A stretch of 64,000 nt of DNA from Sphingobium sp. AP49 (GCF_000281715.2 NZ_CP124576.1:1991501-2055500); one strand, 5' to 3'. Shown: positions 25,325 to 34,971, counted from the first letter of the stretch. Numbers and translations: made by a program. Notes: a model not told the origin generated them from the letters alone.

Positions 25325-26374
25325 ATGAGTAATCCCCGCTTGGCCGCCGACCGTCTTTATCTCGATCATGCCGCGACCACCCCGATGTTGCCGCAGGCGC
25401 AGGCGGCGATGGTCGCCGCTATGGCCGGCTGGGCCAACCCCTCCAGCCCGCACAGCGACGGGCGCGCGGCGCGGGCCATGCTGGAGGATGCGCGGCGTCG
25501 GATCGCGGCGGCGCTGGACTGGGATGGCCATATCCTCTTTACGTCCGGCGCGAGCGAGGCGATTGCCATCGCCCTGACCCGCGCAAAGGCGGCGCGAATC
25601 ATCACCTCGCCGGTCGAACATGACGCCGTGCTGCGCGTGACCCGGGATGCACAGCGGCTGGCGGTGGATGGCAATGGCCGGGTGCTGTTGCCGGAGCTGG
25701 CGCCCGGCAGCCTCGTCGCGATCCAGCATGTGAATAATGAGACGGGCGTGATCCAGCCGCTGGCGGATTTCCGGCGCGCGGGACTGCTGCTGTTTGCCGA
25801 CTGCGCCCAGAGCGCGGGCAAGCTGGCATTGCCCGACGCCGACATGATTGCGATCAGCGCGCATAAATTCGGCGGGCCGCCGGGGATCGGCGCGCTGCTG
25901 ATCCGCGATCTGGCGCTGGTCGAACCGAGCGGCGGGCAGGAGCAGGGCTATCGCGCCGGGACCGAAAATCTGCCCGCGATCATGGCGATGGCGGCGGCGC
26001 TGGATGCGCGGGGCGAGTGGATGCCGGTGGCCGCCGCGCTGCGGGCGCGGCTGGACGCCGGGATCGAGGCGGCGGGCGGCGAAATCGTTGCGCGCGATGC
26101 GCCGCGCCTGCCGGTGATCGCCAGCTATCGCATGCCCGGCCTGTCGGCGCGGGCGCAACTGATCCAGTTCGACCTTGCCGGCATTTCCGTGTCGGCGGGC
26201 AGCGCCTGTTCGTCCGGATCGCTCAAGACCAGCCATGTGCTGGGCGCCATGGGCTGGGACGCGGCGGCGGCAGGCGAGGTGGTGCGGGTGAGTTTCGGTC
26301 CGCAGACGAGCGCGGCGGATGTCGATCGCTTCCTTGCCACATGGACCGCCATGGCGGAGCGGGCGGGCCGGTGA
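25325..26374 (+). CDS. Cysteine desulfurase, class V aminotransferase, first of a tandem pair
   Basis: This 349-aa PLP enzyme removes sulfur from cysteine as a persulfide for Fe-S cluster or thio-cofactor assembly. The N-terminus is LYLDHAATTPML; PLP binds Lys181 in ISAHKFGGPPGIGAL; the persulfide-bearing Cys295 is in VSAGSACSSGSLKTSHVL. Both catalytic residues are intact. The stop overlaps the GTG start of a second, divergent-sequence desulfurase by 4 bases, so the two are translated together. Confidence 0.9.
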   Translation: MSNPRLAADRLYLDHAATTPMLPQAQAAMVAAMAGWANPSSPHSDGRAARAMLEDARRRIAAALDWDGHILFTSGASEAIAIALTRAKAARIITSPVEHDAVLRVTRDAQRLAVDGNGRVLLPELAPGSLVAIQHVNNETGVIQPLADFRRAGLLLFADCAQSAGKLALPDADMIAISAHKFGGPPGIGALLIRDLALVEPSGGQEQGYRAGTENLPAIMAMAAALDARGEWMPVAAALRARLDAGIEAAGGEIVARDAPRLPVIASYRMPGLSARAQLIQFDLAGISVSAGSACSSGSLKTSHVLGAMGWDAAAAGEVVRVSFGPQTSAADVDRFLATWTAMAERAGR

Positions 26375-27459
26375 TCTATCTCGATTATCAGGCGACGACG
26401 CCGCTGGCGCCCGAAGTCTTTGACGCGATGGTACCGCTGCTGCGCGACCAGTTCGCCAATCCCCACAGCGCGCATCGCGCCGGGCGTATGGCCGCGGCGC
26501 AGGTGGAACTGGCGCGCGACATGATCGGCCAATTGCTGCCGCCGGGCGGCCGGCTGCTCTTCACATCGGGGGCGACCGAAGCGCTCAACATCGCGATCCA
26601 GGGCGCGCCGGCGGGCGGCATCGTCACCATTGCGACCGAACATGCCGCCGTGCTGGATACGGTGGCGGCGATGCGGCGGACGGGTCGGGCGGTGACGGTC
26701 CTGCCGGTGGATGGCGACGGGCTGGTCGATCTGGACGCGGCGGAGCGGGCGATCGTGCCGGGGGTGGCGCTGGTCGTCGCCATGCTGGTCAATAACGAGA
26801 TCGGCGTGATCCAGCCGGTTGCCGCGCTCGCCGACCTGGCCCATGGCGCGGGCGCTATGTTTCTGTGCGATGCGGTGCAGGGCTATGGCCGGGTGCCGAT
26901 CCCCGATCCGTGCGACATGGTGGCGATCAGCGCGCACAAGATCCACGGCCCGAAGGGGATTGGCGCGCTGTGGCTGCGTGACGGAGTGAAGATTGATCCG
27001 CTGATCCATGGCGGCGGGCAGGAAGGCGGGCTGCGCTCGGGCACGCTGTCGCCCGCCTTGTGCGCGGGCTTTGGCGTGGCGGCGCGGCTGATGCGGGAGC
27101 GGGCGGAGGCCGACCGCGCCCATGTCGCCGCGCTGTCTGCGCAGGCGCGCGTGCTGTTCGCCGATTGGACGCTGAACGGCAGCGCGGATGCGCGTTATCC
27201 CGGCAATCTCAATCTTCGGCGCCCCGGCATCGACGGCGCGCGATTGTTGTCCGATTGCCGCAATGTTTCTTTTTCGCTCGGCAGCGCTTGCGCGAGCGGG
27301 TCCGGGAGGCCTAGCCATGTGCTGCGCGCCCTGGGGCTTACAGACAGCCAGGCGCGCGGATCGGTGCGGATCGGCTTTGGCCGGTACACGACATCGGCCG
27401 AACTAGAGGAGGCTGCGAAGGTGATTAACGGGGCGGCGACCGCACAAGCGGCGTCGTGA
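26371..27459 (+). CDS. Cysteine desulfurase (IscS/NifS type), second of a tandem pair
   Basis: The GTG start at 26371 forms GTGA with the upstream stop. The 362-aa product has IYLDYQATTPLAPEVFDAM, the cofactor Lys190 in ISAHKIHGPKGIGALW and the active Cys307 in SLGSACASGSGRPSHVL. It is closer to classical IscS/NifS sequences than its neighbour. A 2Fe-2S ferredoxin follows 19 bases later, consistent with Fe-S assembly. No scaffold (iscU/sufU) is adjacent. Confidence 0.92.
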   Translation: MIYLDYQATTPLAPEVFDAMVPLLRDQFANPHSAHRAGRMAAAQVELARDMIGQLLPPGGRLLFTSGATEALNIAIQGAPAGGIVTIATEHAAVLDTVAAMRRTGRAVTVLPVDGDGLVDLDAAERAIVPGVALVVAMLVNNEIGVIQPVAALADLAHGAGAMFLCDAVQGYGRVPIPDPCDMVAISAHKIHGPKGIGALWLRDGVKIDPLIHGGGQEGGLRSGTLSPALCAGFGVAARLMRERAEADRAHVAALSAQARVLFADWTLNGSADARYPGNLNLRRPGIDGARLLSDCRNVSFSLGSACASGSGRPSHVLRALGLTDSQARGSVRIGFGRYTTSAELEEAAKVINGAATAQAAS

Positions 27460-27478
27460 GCAGGGAGCGTCGCATAGC

Positions 27479-27814
27479 ATGACCATGGTCACCTTCATCA
27501 GCGCCGACGGCGAAAATCGACTGGAGGTCGATGCGCCTGCCGGGGCCGTCCTGCTGGAGGTTGCACAGGCGGCGGGCCAGCCGCTGGAAGGAACGTGCGA
27601 AGGGCAGATGGCCTGTTCGACCTGCCATGTCATCGTCGACGCCGCCGATTTCGCGAAATTGCCGCGGGCGAGCGAGGATGAGGAGGATATGCTGGATCTG
27701 GCCGCCGCCGCGACCCGCACCAGCCGCCTGTCCTGCCAGATCGTGCTGACCCAGGACATGGAGACGCTGACCGTCCGTATCCCGGGTGAATTCTATAATA
27801 TGCAAGGTATGTGA
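27479..27814 (+). CDS. 2Fe-2S ferredoxin, adrenodoxin type (111 aa)
   Basis: The cluster ligands are Cys40, Cys46 and Cys49 in GTCEGQMACSTCHVIV (C-x5-C-x2-C) plus Cys86 in RLSCQIVL. The acidic helix SEDEEDMLDLAAA is the partner-docking surface of vertebrate-type ferredoxins. It could donate electrons for Fe-S assembly (Fdx-like) given the desulfurases just upstream, or to a P450 elsewhere. Confidence 0.93.
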   Translation: MTMVTFISADGENRLEVDAPAGAVLLEVAQAAGQPLEGTCEGQMACSTCHVIVDAADFAKLPRASEDEEDMLDLAAAATRTSRLSCQIVLTQDMETLTVRIPGEFYNMQGM

Positions 27815-27816
27815 GC

Positions 27817-28797
27817 ATGGCCGTCCGCAAGTCCCTGTCCTTCGCGGCGCTGACCGCCTGCCTGCTTGTCGCCATGCCGCTGTCCGCCGCACCCAAGAAG
27901 AAGGCTCCCGCCAAGAAGGCTGAGGATGTGCCGGTCCTGCCGACACAGTTACCCCCGGCGCCCCGATATCTGGTGCCGCAATCGGCCCTGACCTCGGTCC
28001 GCAATCCAAAGGAAATCGAGGAGGAGACGGGCGGGCGCATGGGCATTGCGCTGGTCGACCGCGACGGCGCACTCATCCTTGGCTTCAATCGCGACGATCG
28101 CTTTGCCATGTGCTCGACCTTCAAGGCGCCGCTTGCCGCCGCCGTGCTGATCGGCGCGGAGGGCGGCAAATTTGGTCTGGATGGAGAGATCCCTTTCACC
28201 AAGGACGATATTCTCGATTACGCGCCTGTAGTGAAGAAGAACAGGAAGCGCGGACGCATGTCGATGGCCGAGTTGGCGCAGGCCGCAGTCGAAGTGAGCG
28301 ACAACAGCGCCGCCAACCTGCTGCTGCCGATGCTGGGCGGTCCGGAAGGGCTGACTGCCTTCATGCGTGCCCATGGCGACAAGATTACCCGGCTCGATCG
28401 CAACGAACCGGCCCTTAACGAGAATATCGAGGGTGATGGGCGCGATACGACCAGTCCCGCCGCCATGGCCGGGCTGATGAGCCGGCTGCTGTTCCGGGAC
28501 ATGCAGGCGGCCGACGCTGACAGGCTGCGCGGCTGGCTCAATGCCAGCACCACCGGTGACAAGCGGATCAAGGCGGGCCTGCCCGAAGGCTGGACCTCGG
28601 GCAGCAAGACCGGCAGTTGCGGCACGGCCTATAATGACGTCGCGCTGGTAAAGGCGCCGAGCGGCGAGGAATATATATTGGCGATCTATCTCGATCGCCC
28701 GACCGTCGACCAGAAGGCAGCAGAGGCCGCGATCGCCGAAGCGGCCCATTCGGCGCTCGAATTTGTCAGCAAGGCGAAGAAGAGCGGACTGGACTGA
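27817..28797 (+). CDS. Class A beta-lactamase-like serine hydrolase (326 aa)
   Basis: After a Sec signal (MAVRKSLSFAALTACLLVAMPLSAA) and a Lys/Pro-rich linker, all class A motifs are present: Ser100-x-x-Lys103 (MCSTFKAPL), SDN 161-163, the omega-loop Glu197 in RNEPALNE and KTG 264-266. The length is longer than usual because of the roughly 35-residue linker. ATG 27817, with AAGG 9 bases upstream, is favoured over the GTG overlapping the ferredoxin stop. It is probably an intrinsic chromosomal beta-lactamase; the linkage to Fe-S genes is unexplained. Confidence 0.9.
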   Translation: MAVRKSLSFAALTACLLVAMPLSAAPKKKAPAKKAEDVPVLPTQLPPAPRYLVPQSALTSVRNPKEIEEETGGRMGIALVDRDGALILGFNRDDRFAMCSTFKAPLAAAVLIGAEGGKFGLDGEIPFTKDDILDYAPVVKKNRKRGRMSMAELAQAAVEVSDNSAANLLLPMLGGPEGLTAFMRAHGDKITRLDRNEPALNENIEGDGRDTTSPAAMAGLMSRLLFRDMQAADADRLRGWLNASTTGDKRIKAGLPEGWTSGSKTGSCGTAYNDVALVKAPSGEEYILAIYLDRPTVDQKAAEAAIAEAAHSALEFVSKAKKSGLD

Positions 28798-28853
28798 ACG
28801 GTGAGGCGACAGGGGCCTTGCCATCCTGTCATGACTTCGCCATATGCCCGCCC

Positions 28854-28942
28854 GGGAGTCGGGCGGACGCAGTCGTCGCCAACCTGGTCAGATCCTGACG
28901 GAAGCAGCCACAACGATTTTTCTGCGGGTCGTTCCGGCTCCC
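28854..28942 (+). ncRNA. ffs: Signal recognition particle RNA (small bacterial 4.5S type)
   Basis: The conserved apical hairpin reads GCCAACCTGGTCAGATCC ... GACGGAAGCAGCC at 28879-28910, matching the Ffh-binding symmetric and asymmetric loops. GGGAGTCGG at 28854-28862 pairs with CCGGCTCCC at 28934-28942 to close the rod. It binds Ffh for co-translational membrane targeting. It sits just upstream of dnaX, a known arrangement in several phyla. Ends are approximate by a few bases. Confidence 0.85.
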
Positions 28943-29020
28943 ACCTCTCCGCACAGCATGATCTTTCACGATGGCCCAACGGGCTTCGACAAGCCGCACC
29001 CGAACGGTTAGGAAACAGGC

Positions 29021-30637
29021 ATGTCCGATTCCCCTCAGCCCTATCGCGTGCTTGCGCGCAAATATCGTCCGCGTAACTTTCGCGAGCTGATCGGGCAGGA
29101 CGCGATGGTCCAGACGCTGGGCAATGCGATCCGGCGTGGCCGCCTCGCTCATGCCTTCCTGATGACCGGCGTGCGCGGCGTCGGCAAGACGTCGACCGCG
29201 CGGTTGATCGCCAAGGCGCTGAACTGCATCGGCCCGGATGGACAGGGCGGGCCGACGATCGACCCTTGCGGCGTGTGCGAACCCTGTGTGGCGATTGCCG
29301 AGGGGCGGCATATCGACGTGGTCGAGATGGACGCCGCCAGCCATACCGGCGTCGACGATGTGCGAGAGATCATCGAGGCGGTGCGCTATGCCGCCGTGTC
29401 GGCGCGCTACAAGATCTACATCATCGACGAAGTCCATATGCTCTCAAAGAATGCGTTCAACGCGCTTCTCAAGACGCTGGAGGAGCCGCCGGCCCATGTG
29501 AAATTCCTGTTCGCAACCACGGAAGTGAACAAGGTGCCGGTGACGGTGCTGTCGCGCTGCCAGCGGTTCGACCTGCGTCGCATTCCGGCTGAGATGCTGG
29601 CCGGCCATTTCGCCCATGTGGTGGAGGCGGAACAGGTCGCGGCCGAGCCTGATGCGCTGTCGCTGATCGCCCAGGCGGCCGAAGGGTCCGCGCGCGATGG
29701 TCTGTCGATCCTGGACCAGGCGATTGCCCATGCCGAAATGGGCGAGGGCGAGCCGATGGTGACTGCTGCCCAGGTGCGCGACATGCTGGGCCTGTCGGAT
29801 CGCGGATCGGTGCGGCGCCTGCTGGGCCTGCTGCTCGAAGGCGACACGGCCATATTGCTGGGCGCGGTCCGCGACCAATATGCGCTGGGAGTCGAGCCGC
29901 TGGCGCTGATGCGGGGCCTGCTGGAATTGGTTCACGCAGTGACGCTGATAAAGGCCGGTCGGGATATCGCCAGTCCGGGGCAATCGCTGGAGGAGCGGGA
30001 GGCGCTGGCCGATTGGGCGTCGCAGATCGGCTTTGGTCCGCTGCATCGCCTGTGGCAGTTGATGCTCAAGGGGCATGATGAGGTGGCGAGCGCGGCACTG
30101 CCGATCGAGGCGTGCGAGATGGCGTTGCTGCGCGTGATGTATGCCGCGACTATGCCCGACCCGAGCGATCTTGCCCGGATGCTGCAGGGCGGTGCGCCGA
30201 TGGCGCTTGCTGCACCTGCCACCGCGTCTGCCGCCCCGGTGCCCGCAGCCACGCCGGGATCACAGTTGCCGGTCACCTTTGAAGACCTGATCGAGGCGTT
30301 CTGGCAAAAGGGCAAGGGGCAGCTCGCGCAGGAATTGCATGATTCCGTCAGCCTGGTCCGCTATGCTCCGCCCGAACTGGATTATCGCGTGACGCCCAGC
30401 CTGTCGTCGGACTTTCTTGGCCGCATCACGCCGGCTTTGCGGGAAGTGACCGGTGTCGCCTGGAAGGTGGCGCAGAGTGATGCGACTGGCGCGCCGACTT
30501 TGCTGGAAAAGGAACAGCAGCAACGCGCCGATACGCGCGCTGAAATATTGGAAACCCCGGTGGTCAAGGCGGCGATGGCAGCCTTCCCCGATGCCGAGCT
30601 GGATGACCAGCTCGAACAATGGAGTGCGGAAGCATGA
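29021..30637 (+). CDS. dnaX: DNA polymerase III subunits gamma/tau
   Basis: This clamp-loader ATPase is the organising subunit of the replicase. Motifs are Walker A GVRGVGKTSTARLI, the Zn-binding cysteines from LNCIGPDGQGG to CGVCEPC, Walker B IYIIDEVHML, and sensor SRCQRFDLRR. The 538-residue length is at the short end, so the tau C-terminus is brief. It is preceded by SRP RNA and overlaps ybaB by 4 bases (ATGA). Confidence 0.96.
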   Translation: MSDSPQPYRVLARKYRPRNFRELIGQDAMVQTLGNAIRRGRLAHAFLMTGVRGVGKTSTARLIAKALNCIGPDGQGGPTIDPCGVCEPCVAIAEGRHIDVVEMDAASHTGVDDVREIIEAVRYAAVSARYKIYIIDEVHMLSKNAFNALLKTLEEPPAHVKFLFATTEVNKVPVTVLSRCQRFDLRRIPAEMLAGHFAHVVEAEQVAAEPDALSLIAQAAEGSARDGLSILDQAIAHAEMGEGEPMVTAAQVRDMLGLSDRGSVRRLLGLLLEGDTAILLGAVRDQYALGVEPLALMRGLLELVHAVTLIKAGRDIASPGQSLEEREALADWASQIGFGPLHRLWQLMLKGHDEVASAALPIEACEMALLRVMYAATMPDPSDLARMLQGGAPMALAAPATASAAPVPAATPGSQLPVTFEDLIEAFWQKGKGQLAQELHDSVSLVRYAPPELDYRVTPSLSSDFLGRITPALREVTGVAWKVAQSDATGAPTLLEKEQQQRADTRAEILETPVVKAAMAAFPDAELDDQLEQWSAEA

Positions 30638-30957
30638 AGGATTTGAACGAGATATTGGGCATGGCCAGCCGCGTGCAGGAAGAATTGCAGCGCGCGCAGG
30701 ACAATCTGGACAAGATCGAGGTCGAAGGTGCGGCTGGCGGCGGCCTGGTCAAGGTACGCGCCTCGGCCAAGGGGCGGATTGTCGGCGTGTCGATCGACGA
30801 CAGCCTGCTCGCGCCGTCGGAAAAGCAGATGCTCGAAGATCTGGTCGCTGCCGCCTTCAACGATGCGCGCAAGAAAGCGGATGAGGTCAGCAATGCAGAA
30901 ATGGGCAAGATGACCGCTGGTCTGCCACTGCCTCCCGGCTTTAAGCTGCCGTTCTGA
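30634..30957 (+). CDS. YbaB/EbfC family nucleoid-associated protein (107 aa)
   Basis: This small DNA-binding dimer is commonly encoded right after dnaX. It opens MKDLNEILGMASRVQEELQRAQDNL, continues VEGAAGGGLVKVRASAKGRIVGVSID and DLVAAAFNDARKKADEVSNAEM, and ends GLPLPPGFKLPF, all typical. It usually precedes recR; here lon follows instead after 156 bases. Confidence 0.95.
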   Translation: MKDLNEILGMASRVQEELQRAQDNLDKIEVEGAAGGGLVKVRASAKGRIVGVSIDDSLLAPSEKQMLEDLVAAAFNDARKKADEVSNAEMGKMTAGLPLPPGFKLPF

Positions 30958-31038
30958 TTTCAGGCGCTTATCGGTGCCATCTGGGTAAGATGGCGGATAA
31001 GGCCTTGTTCATCGTTGCGGCAATATGATGCTGGTCGA

Positions 31039-31066
31039 TTGATTGGCGCTGCGGTCGTCCCCATAA
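31039..31066 (+). promoter_or_regulatory. Possible sigma-32 heat-shock promoter of lon
   Basis: TTGATTG at 31039-31045 and CCCCATAA at 31059-31066 are 13 bases apart, close to the sigma-32 consensus (CTTGAAA, 13-14, CCCCATnT). The lon ATG is 48 bases downstream, and lon is a classic heat-shock gene. The -35 match is imperfect. Confidence 0.4.
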
Positions 31067-31113
31067 AGAGGGGGAACCGTATGACGGGCCGTTGCTTTGG
31101 CCCTGGAGAGTGA

Positions 31114-33513
31114 ATGACTACGCAATATCCCCTTTTGCCCCTGCGCGACATCGTCGTTTTCCCGCAGATGATTGTCCCGCTGTTCGTTGGTCGCGACAAG
31201 AGCGTGGGCGCGCTCGAAGCTGCAATGGAGGGCAACAAGGAAATTTTCCTGGTGTCCCAGCTCGATCCGGCCGAGGATGATCCGGGCAAGGACGCGCTGT
31301 ATGATACCGGCGTCGTGTCGGTCGTGCTCCAGCTGTTGAAATTGCCTGATGGCACGGTACGCGTCCTGGTCGAGGGCAAGCATCGCGCCCAGCTCGCCGA
31401 TATGTCGGTAGCCGAAACCGGTTATCTGATCGCGCAGGTCGATCCGGTGGAAGAAGCGGCGGCCGAAGGACCGGAGGCGGCGGCGCTGATGCGCTCGGTC
31501 GCCGAACAGTTTGAAAATTACGCCAAGCTCAACAAGAAGCTGCCAGCGGAAACGCCGGTTCAGTTGCGCGAGATCGAGGAGGCAGGGCGCCTCGCCGATG
31601 CGGTCGCAGCCAATATCAACGTCAAGGTCGCTGACAAGCAGTCGCTTCTGGTCGAGGCCGATCCGGTCAAGCGCCTGGAGATGGTGTTCGCCTTCATGGA
31701 AGGCGAGCTGGGCGTGCTGCAGGTCGAAAAGAAGATCCGTGGCCGCGTGAAGCGCCAGATGGAAAAGACCCAGCGCGAATATTATCTCAACGAGCAGTTG
31801 AAGGCGATTCAGCGTGAGCTGGGCAATGGCGAGGGCGAGGAAGGCGACGAACTTGCCGAACTGACCGAGAAGATTGCCAAGACCAAGCTCAGTAAGGAAG
31901 CCCGGGCCAAGGCGACGGCGGAGCTGAAGAAGCTCAAGGGCATGCAGCCCATGTCGGCCGAAGCCACGGTCGTGCGCAATTATCTCGATGTGCTGCTCGG
32001 CCTGCCCTGGGGCAAGAAGGGCAAGGTCAAGACCGATCTCAAGAAGGCGCAGGCGATCCTGGACGAGGATCATTTCGCCCTGGAGAAGGTCAAGGACCGG
32101 ATCATCGAATATTTGGCGGTACAGGCGCGCACCAACAAGCTGAAGGGGCCGATCCTGTGCCTCGTCGGACCGCCGGGCGTGGGCAAGACCTCGCTCGGCC
32201 GCTCGATCGCCAAGGCGACCGGGCGTGAGTTCGTGCGTCAGTCGTTGGGCGGCGTGCGTGACGAGGCCGAAATCCGTGGCCACCGCCGCACCTATATCGG
32301 CTCGTTGCCGGGCAAGGTCGTGTCGAACCTCAAGAAGGCGGGGACGATGAACCCGCTCTTCCTGCTCGACGAGATCGACAAGCTGGGCCAGGATTTCCGT
32401 GGCGACCCGGCCTCCGCCCTGCTTGAGGTGCTGGACCCGGAACAGAACAGCAAGTTCCAGGACCATTATCTGGAAATCGACGTCGACCTTTCGGATGTGA
32501 TGTTCGTGACGACGGCCAACTCGCTGAACCTGCCGCAGCCTTTGCTCGACCGTATGGAGATCATCCGGCTCGAAGGCTATACCGAGGACGAGAAGGTCGA
32601 GATCGCCCAGCGCCATCTGGTGCCCAAGCAGATCGATGCCCATGGCCTCAAGGATGGCGAGTTTGAAGTGACGGAGGACGCCATTCGCGACCTCATTCGC
32701 TACTATACGCGCGAAGCCGGCGTCCGCACGTTGGAGCGTGAAGTCGCGCGTCTCGCCCGCAAGGCGCTGCGCAAGATTCTGGAAGGCGCATTCGACAAGG
32801 TCGTGATCACGCCCGACAATCTGGCCGATTATGCCGGCGTGCGGAAATTCCGCCATGGCGTGGGCGAGGATGAGCATCAGATCGGTGCCGTCACTGGCCT
32901 GGCCTGGACAGAGGTCGGCGGCGAGTTGCTGACGATCGAGGCGGTCACCGTGCCGGGCAAGGGGCTGATCAAGACCACCGGCAAGCTCGGTGAAGTGATG
33001 AACGAATCGGTGCAGGCGGCTTTTTCCTACGTCAAAGCCCGCTCGCCCGGCTATGGGATCAAGCCGAGCCTGTTCAACCGCAAAGACATTCATATCCATC
33101 TGCCCGAGGGCGCCGTGCCCAAGGATGGCCCCTCGGCGGGCATCGGCATGGTCACGACGATCGTGTCGACACTGACCGGCATTCCCGTCCACAAGGATGT
33201 TGCGATGACTGGCGAGGTCACGCTGCGCGGGCGCGTATTGCCGATCGGCGGCCTCAAGGAAAAGCTTCTCGCGGCGCTGCGCGGTGGTATCAAGACGGTG
33301 CTGATCCCGCAGGAAAACGAGAAAGACCTAGCGGAAATTCCAGCCAATATTTTGGAGGAACTGGAAATCGTGCCGGTGTCGCATGTCGACGAGGTGTTGG
33401 CACGCGCACTGTTGTCGGTGCCAGAGGCGATCGCCTGGACCGAAGAGGATGATCTTGCCGCCCAGCCGAGTCCCGGACAGGGTCGGGACGGCGATCCTGC
33501 CATGCGTCATTAA
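31114..33513 (+). CDS. lon: ATP-dependent endopeptidase La
   Basis: This quality-control protease degrades misfolded and regulatory proteins in the cytoplasm. The N-terminal LAN domain ([23 protein letters not shown]) is followed by a coiled coil, the AAA+ module with Walker A GPPGVGKT at 352-359, and the protease domain with the Ser674-Lys717 dyad ([12 protein letters not shown] and [14 protein letters not shown]). The 799-residue length is standard. A hup gene follows, as in many proteobacteria. Confidence 0.98.
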   Translation: MTTQYPLLPLRDIVVFPQMIVPLFVGRDKSVGALEAAMEGNKEIFLVSQLDPAEDDPGKDALYDTGVVSVVLQLLKLPDGTVRVLVEGKHRAQLADMSVAETGYLIAQVDPVEEAAAEGPEAAALMRSVAEQFENYAKLNKKLPAETPVQLREIEEAGRLADAVAANINVKVADKQSLLVEADPVKRLEMVFAFMEGELGVLQVEKKIRGRVKRQMEKTQREYYLNEQLKAIQRELGNGEGEEGDELAELTEKIAKTKLSKEARAKATAELKKLKGMQPMSAEATVVRNYLDVLLGLPWGKKGKVKTDLKKAQAILDEDHFALEKVKDRIIEYLAVQARTNKLKGPILCLVGPPGVGKTSLGRSIAKATGREFVRQSLGGVRDEAEIRGHRRTYIGSLPGKVVSNLKKAGTMNPLFLLDEIDKLGQDFRGDPASALLEVLDPEQNSKFQDHYLEIDVDLSDVMFVTTANSLNLPQPLLDRMEIIRLEGYTEDEKVEIAQRHLVPKQIDAHGLKDGEFEVTEDAIRDLIRYYTREAGVRTLEREVARLARKALRKILEGAFDKVVITPDNLADYAGVRKFRHGVGEDEHQIGAVTGLAWTEVGGELLTIEAVTVPGKGLIKTTGKLGEVMNESVQAAFSYVKARSPGYGIKPSLFNRKDIHIHLPEGAVPKDGPSAGIGMVTTIVSTLTGIPVHKDVAMTGEVTLRGRVLPIGGLKEKLLAALRGGIKTVLIPQENEKDLAEIPANILEELEIVPVSHVDEVLARALLSVPEAIAWTEEDDLAAQPSPGQGRDGDPAMRH

Positions 33514-33674
33514 TGCCCGGTTTTCGGCGTGTTTTGGCCCCTTCGGGTAAAAACACGCCGAACCCGCCGCATTTATCGCTTTCCCTTTGACACCGCTTGA
33601 AAGCTGCGCCTTATTGCCCCGCCTACGCCGCGATTCCTTGACTATCAAACAGCTAAAAAGGGGGTTCCCAAGGC

Positions 33675-33947
33675 ATGAACAAGCAGGATCTTATCAGCGC
33701 CGTCGCTGAAAGCAGCGGTCTCAGCAAGAGCGACGCCAGCAAGGCGGTCGAGGGCGTGTTCGACGCCATCACCGGCGCGCTGAAGAAGGGCGACGAAGTG
33801 CGCCTGGTTGGTTTTGGTACTTTCTCCGTCTCGCAGCGCAAGGCTTCGACCGGCCGTAATCCGCGCACCGGTGAAACGATGACGATCAAGGCGTCGTCGC
33901 AGCCGAAGTTCAAGGCCGGCAAGGGCTTGAAGGATTCGGTCAACTAA
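33675..33947 (+). CDS. hup: DNA-binding protein HU
   Basis: This 90-residue histone-like dimer starts MNKQDLISAVAESSGLSKSDASKAVEG and carries the DNA-clamping arm around [27 protein letters not shown]. It lacks IHF-specific changes, so HU is preferred. It lies 161 bases after lon and is followed by its own terminator. Confidence 0.96.
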   Translation: MNKQDLISAVAESSGLSKSDASKAVEGVFDAITGALKKGDEVRLVGFGTFSVSQRKASTGRNPRTGETMTIKASSQPKFKAGKGLKDSVN

Positions 33948-33955
33948 TGATGTTG

Positions 33956-33978
33956 ATGCGCCCGGTCGGGCGCATTTT
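33956..33978 (+). terminator. Terminator of hup
   Basis: ATGCGCCCG pairs perfectly with CGGGCGCAT around a 2-base loop, followed by TTT, 9 bases after the stop. Confidence 0.75.
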
Positions 33979-33984
33979 CGTCTG

Positions 33985-34109
33985 ACGATTTACCGGCGTC
34001 GCGGTCGGAAGTAGGTGTGAGGGAGAGTAGCGCGGCAATAGGGACAACCCGTTGCGCGCGAGCATGTCGAAAGGAAGGGGTAGGGGCCGGGGGTCTCTGC
34101 CCCTTTTTT
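33985..34109 (+). ncRNA. Candidate small RNA between hup and rlpA-like gene
   Basis: Between the hup terminator and a second very strong terminator lie about 95 bases with no convincing ORF but with a stem-loop (around 34030-34060, GCGCG..GCAA with TTGCGCGC). Two successive terminators with a structured stretch between them imply an independent short transcript. No known RNA family is recognised. Confidence 0.35.
34075..34109 (+). terminator. Strong Rho-independent terminator
   Basis: The 12-bp stem starts AAGGGGTAGGGG (34075-34086), pairs with 34094-34105 using some G-U pairs, has a 7-base loop, and ends in six T. Confidence 0.8.
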
Positions 34110-34188
34110 CATGGCGTTGCGCGATGGATGGCCGGTGCGACCGGTTCGACTGTCTCGACCTTGCCGGCTCGTGGCGGTAGGAGGGGAC

Positions 34189-34752
34189 ATGAGAGTGATC
34201 GAGCGGAGCATTGCTACAGCCTTGCTGCTGGGACTGTTATCAGCCTGTGGCGGCGGAAATTTTCGCCCGGTCAGTGATATGCCGGTCAGGATAGGAAAGC
34301 CTTATAGCGTCCGTGGCACGACCTATGTGCCAGCGGCACAGCCAGGCTATGATCTGGTCGGTTATGCGAGCTGGTATGGATCGGAATCGGGCAATCGTAC
34401 CGCCAGTGGTGAACGTTTTCATCCAGGCTGGATCACGGCTGCCCATACAACCCTGCCATTACCAGCCTATGTCGAAGTGACGGCTCTGGATACGGGGCGC
34501 ACGATCCTGGTGCGCATCAACGACCGTGGACCATTTTCGGGACGTGGAAGGATCATCGATCTGTCGCGCGGCGCTGCCGAAGAATTGGGAATTCGCGCCA
34601 CGGGGCACGCGGCGGTGTGGGTACGGGCAGTAGACCCTCCGGAAAAAGATCGAAAGAAGCTGCGCAGGGGGAAGCCGGCAGGCGATCGCCCTCGTATGTC
34701 CGAAGCGGATCTGTCGACCCTGCGCACCCGGCTGAAGACCGCAGGCATGTGA
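34189..34752 (+). CDS. RlpA-like septal ring lipoprotein (lytic transglycosylase family)
   Basis: Lipoprotein signal MRVIERSIATALLLGLLSACG is followed by a double-psi beta-barrel domain: GYASWYGSESGNRTASGERF, AAHTTLPLPAYVEVTAL, GRTILVRINDRGPFSGRGRIIDLSRGAAEELG. This is the RlpA core that cleaves denuded peptidoglycan glycans. At 187 aa it has no C-terminal SPOR domain. ATG 34189 has GGAGGGG directly upstream. Confidence 0.9.
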   Translation: MRVIERSIATALLLGLLSACGGGNFRPVSDMPVRIGKPYSVRGTTYVPAAQPGYDLVGYASWYGSESGNRTASGERFHPGWITAAHTTLPLPAYVEVTALDTGRTILVRINDRGPFSGRGRIIDLSRGAAEELGIRATGHAAVWVRAVDPPEKDRKKLRRGKPAGDRPRMSEADLSTLRTRLKTAGM

Positions 34753-34870
34753 TGCCTGCCGGCATCTGGACGCTGCCGACATCTTATTCTTTTCCGATCG
34801 TGCATAAGCTGCTTGACGGGCAGGGGTGGGCCGCATATGTGGCCCTTCTCGCGGGGCAAATGCCCCTGTG

Positions 34871-34947
34871 GCGATCGTAGCTCAGTTGGTTAGAGCGCCG
34901 GTTTGTGGTACCGGAGGTCGCGGGTTCGGATCCCGTCGATCGCCCCA
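34871..34947 (+). tRNA. tRNA-His (anticodon GTG)
   Basis: Acceptor GCGATCG pairs with CGATCGC. The anticodon loop TTGTGGT carries GTG, the T-arm is GGGTTCGGATCCC, and CCA is encoded. The G at 34870 and the C discriminator can form the extra G-1:C73 pair unique to tRNA-His. Confidence 0.97.
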
Positions 34948-34971
34948 TTTTCTTCGGAAAAACGCGAAATA

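Noticed and set aside
31009..33192. A 727-codon antisense frame over lon
   Set aside because: Lon is intact with catalytic residues on the plus strand; the antisense frame only reflects GC-rich third positions.
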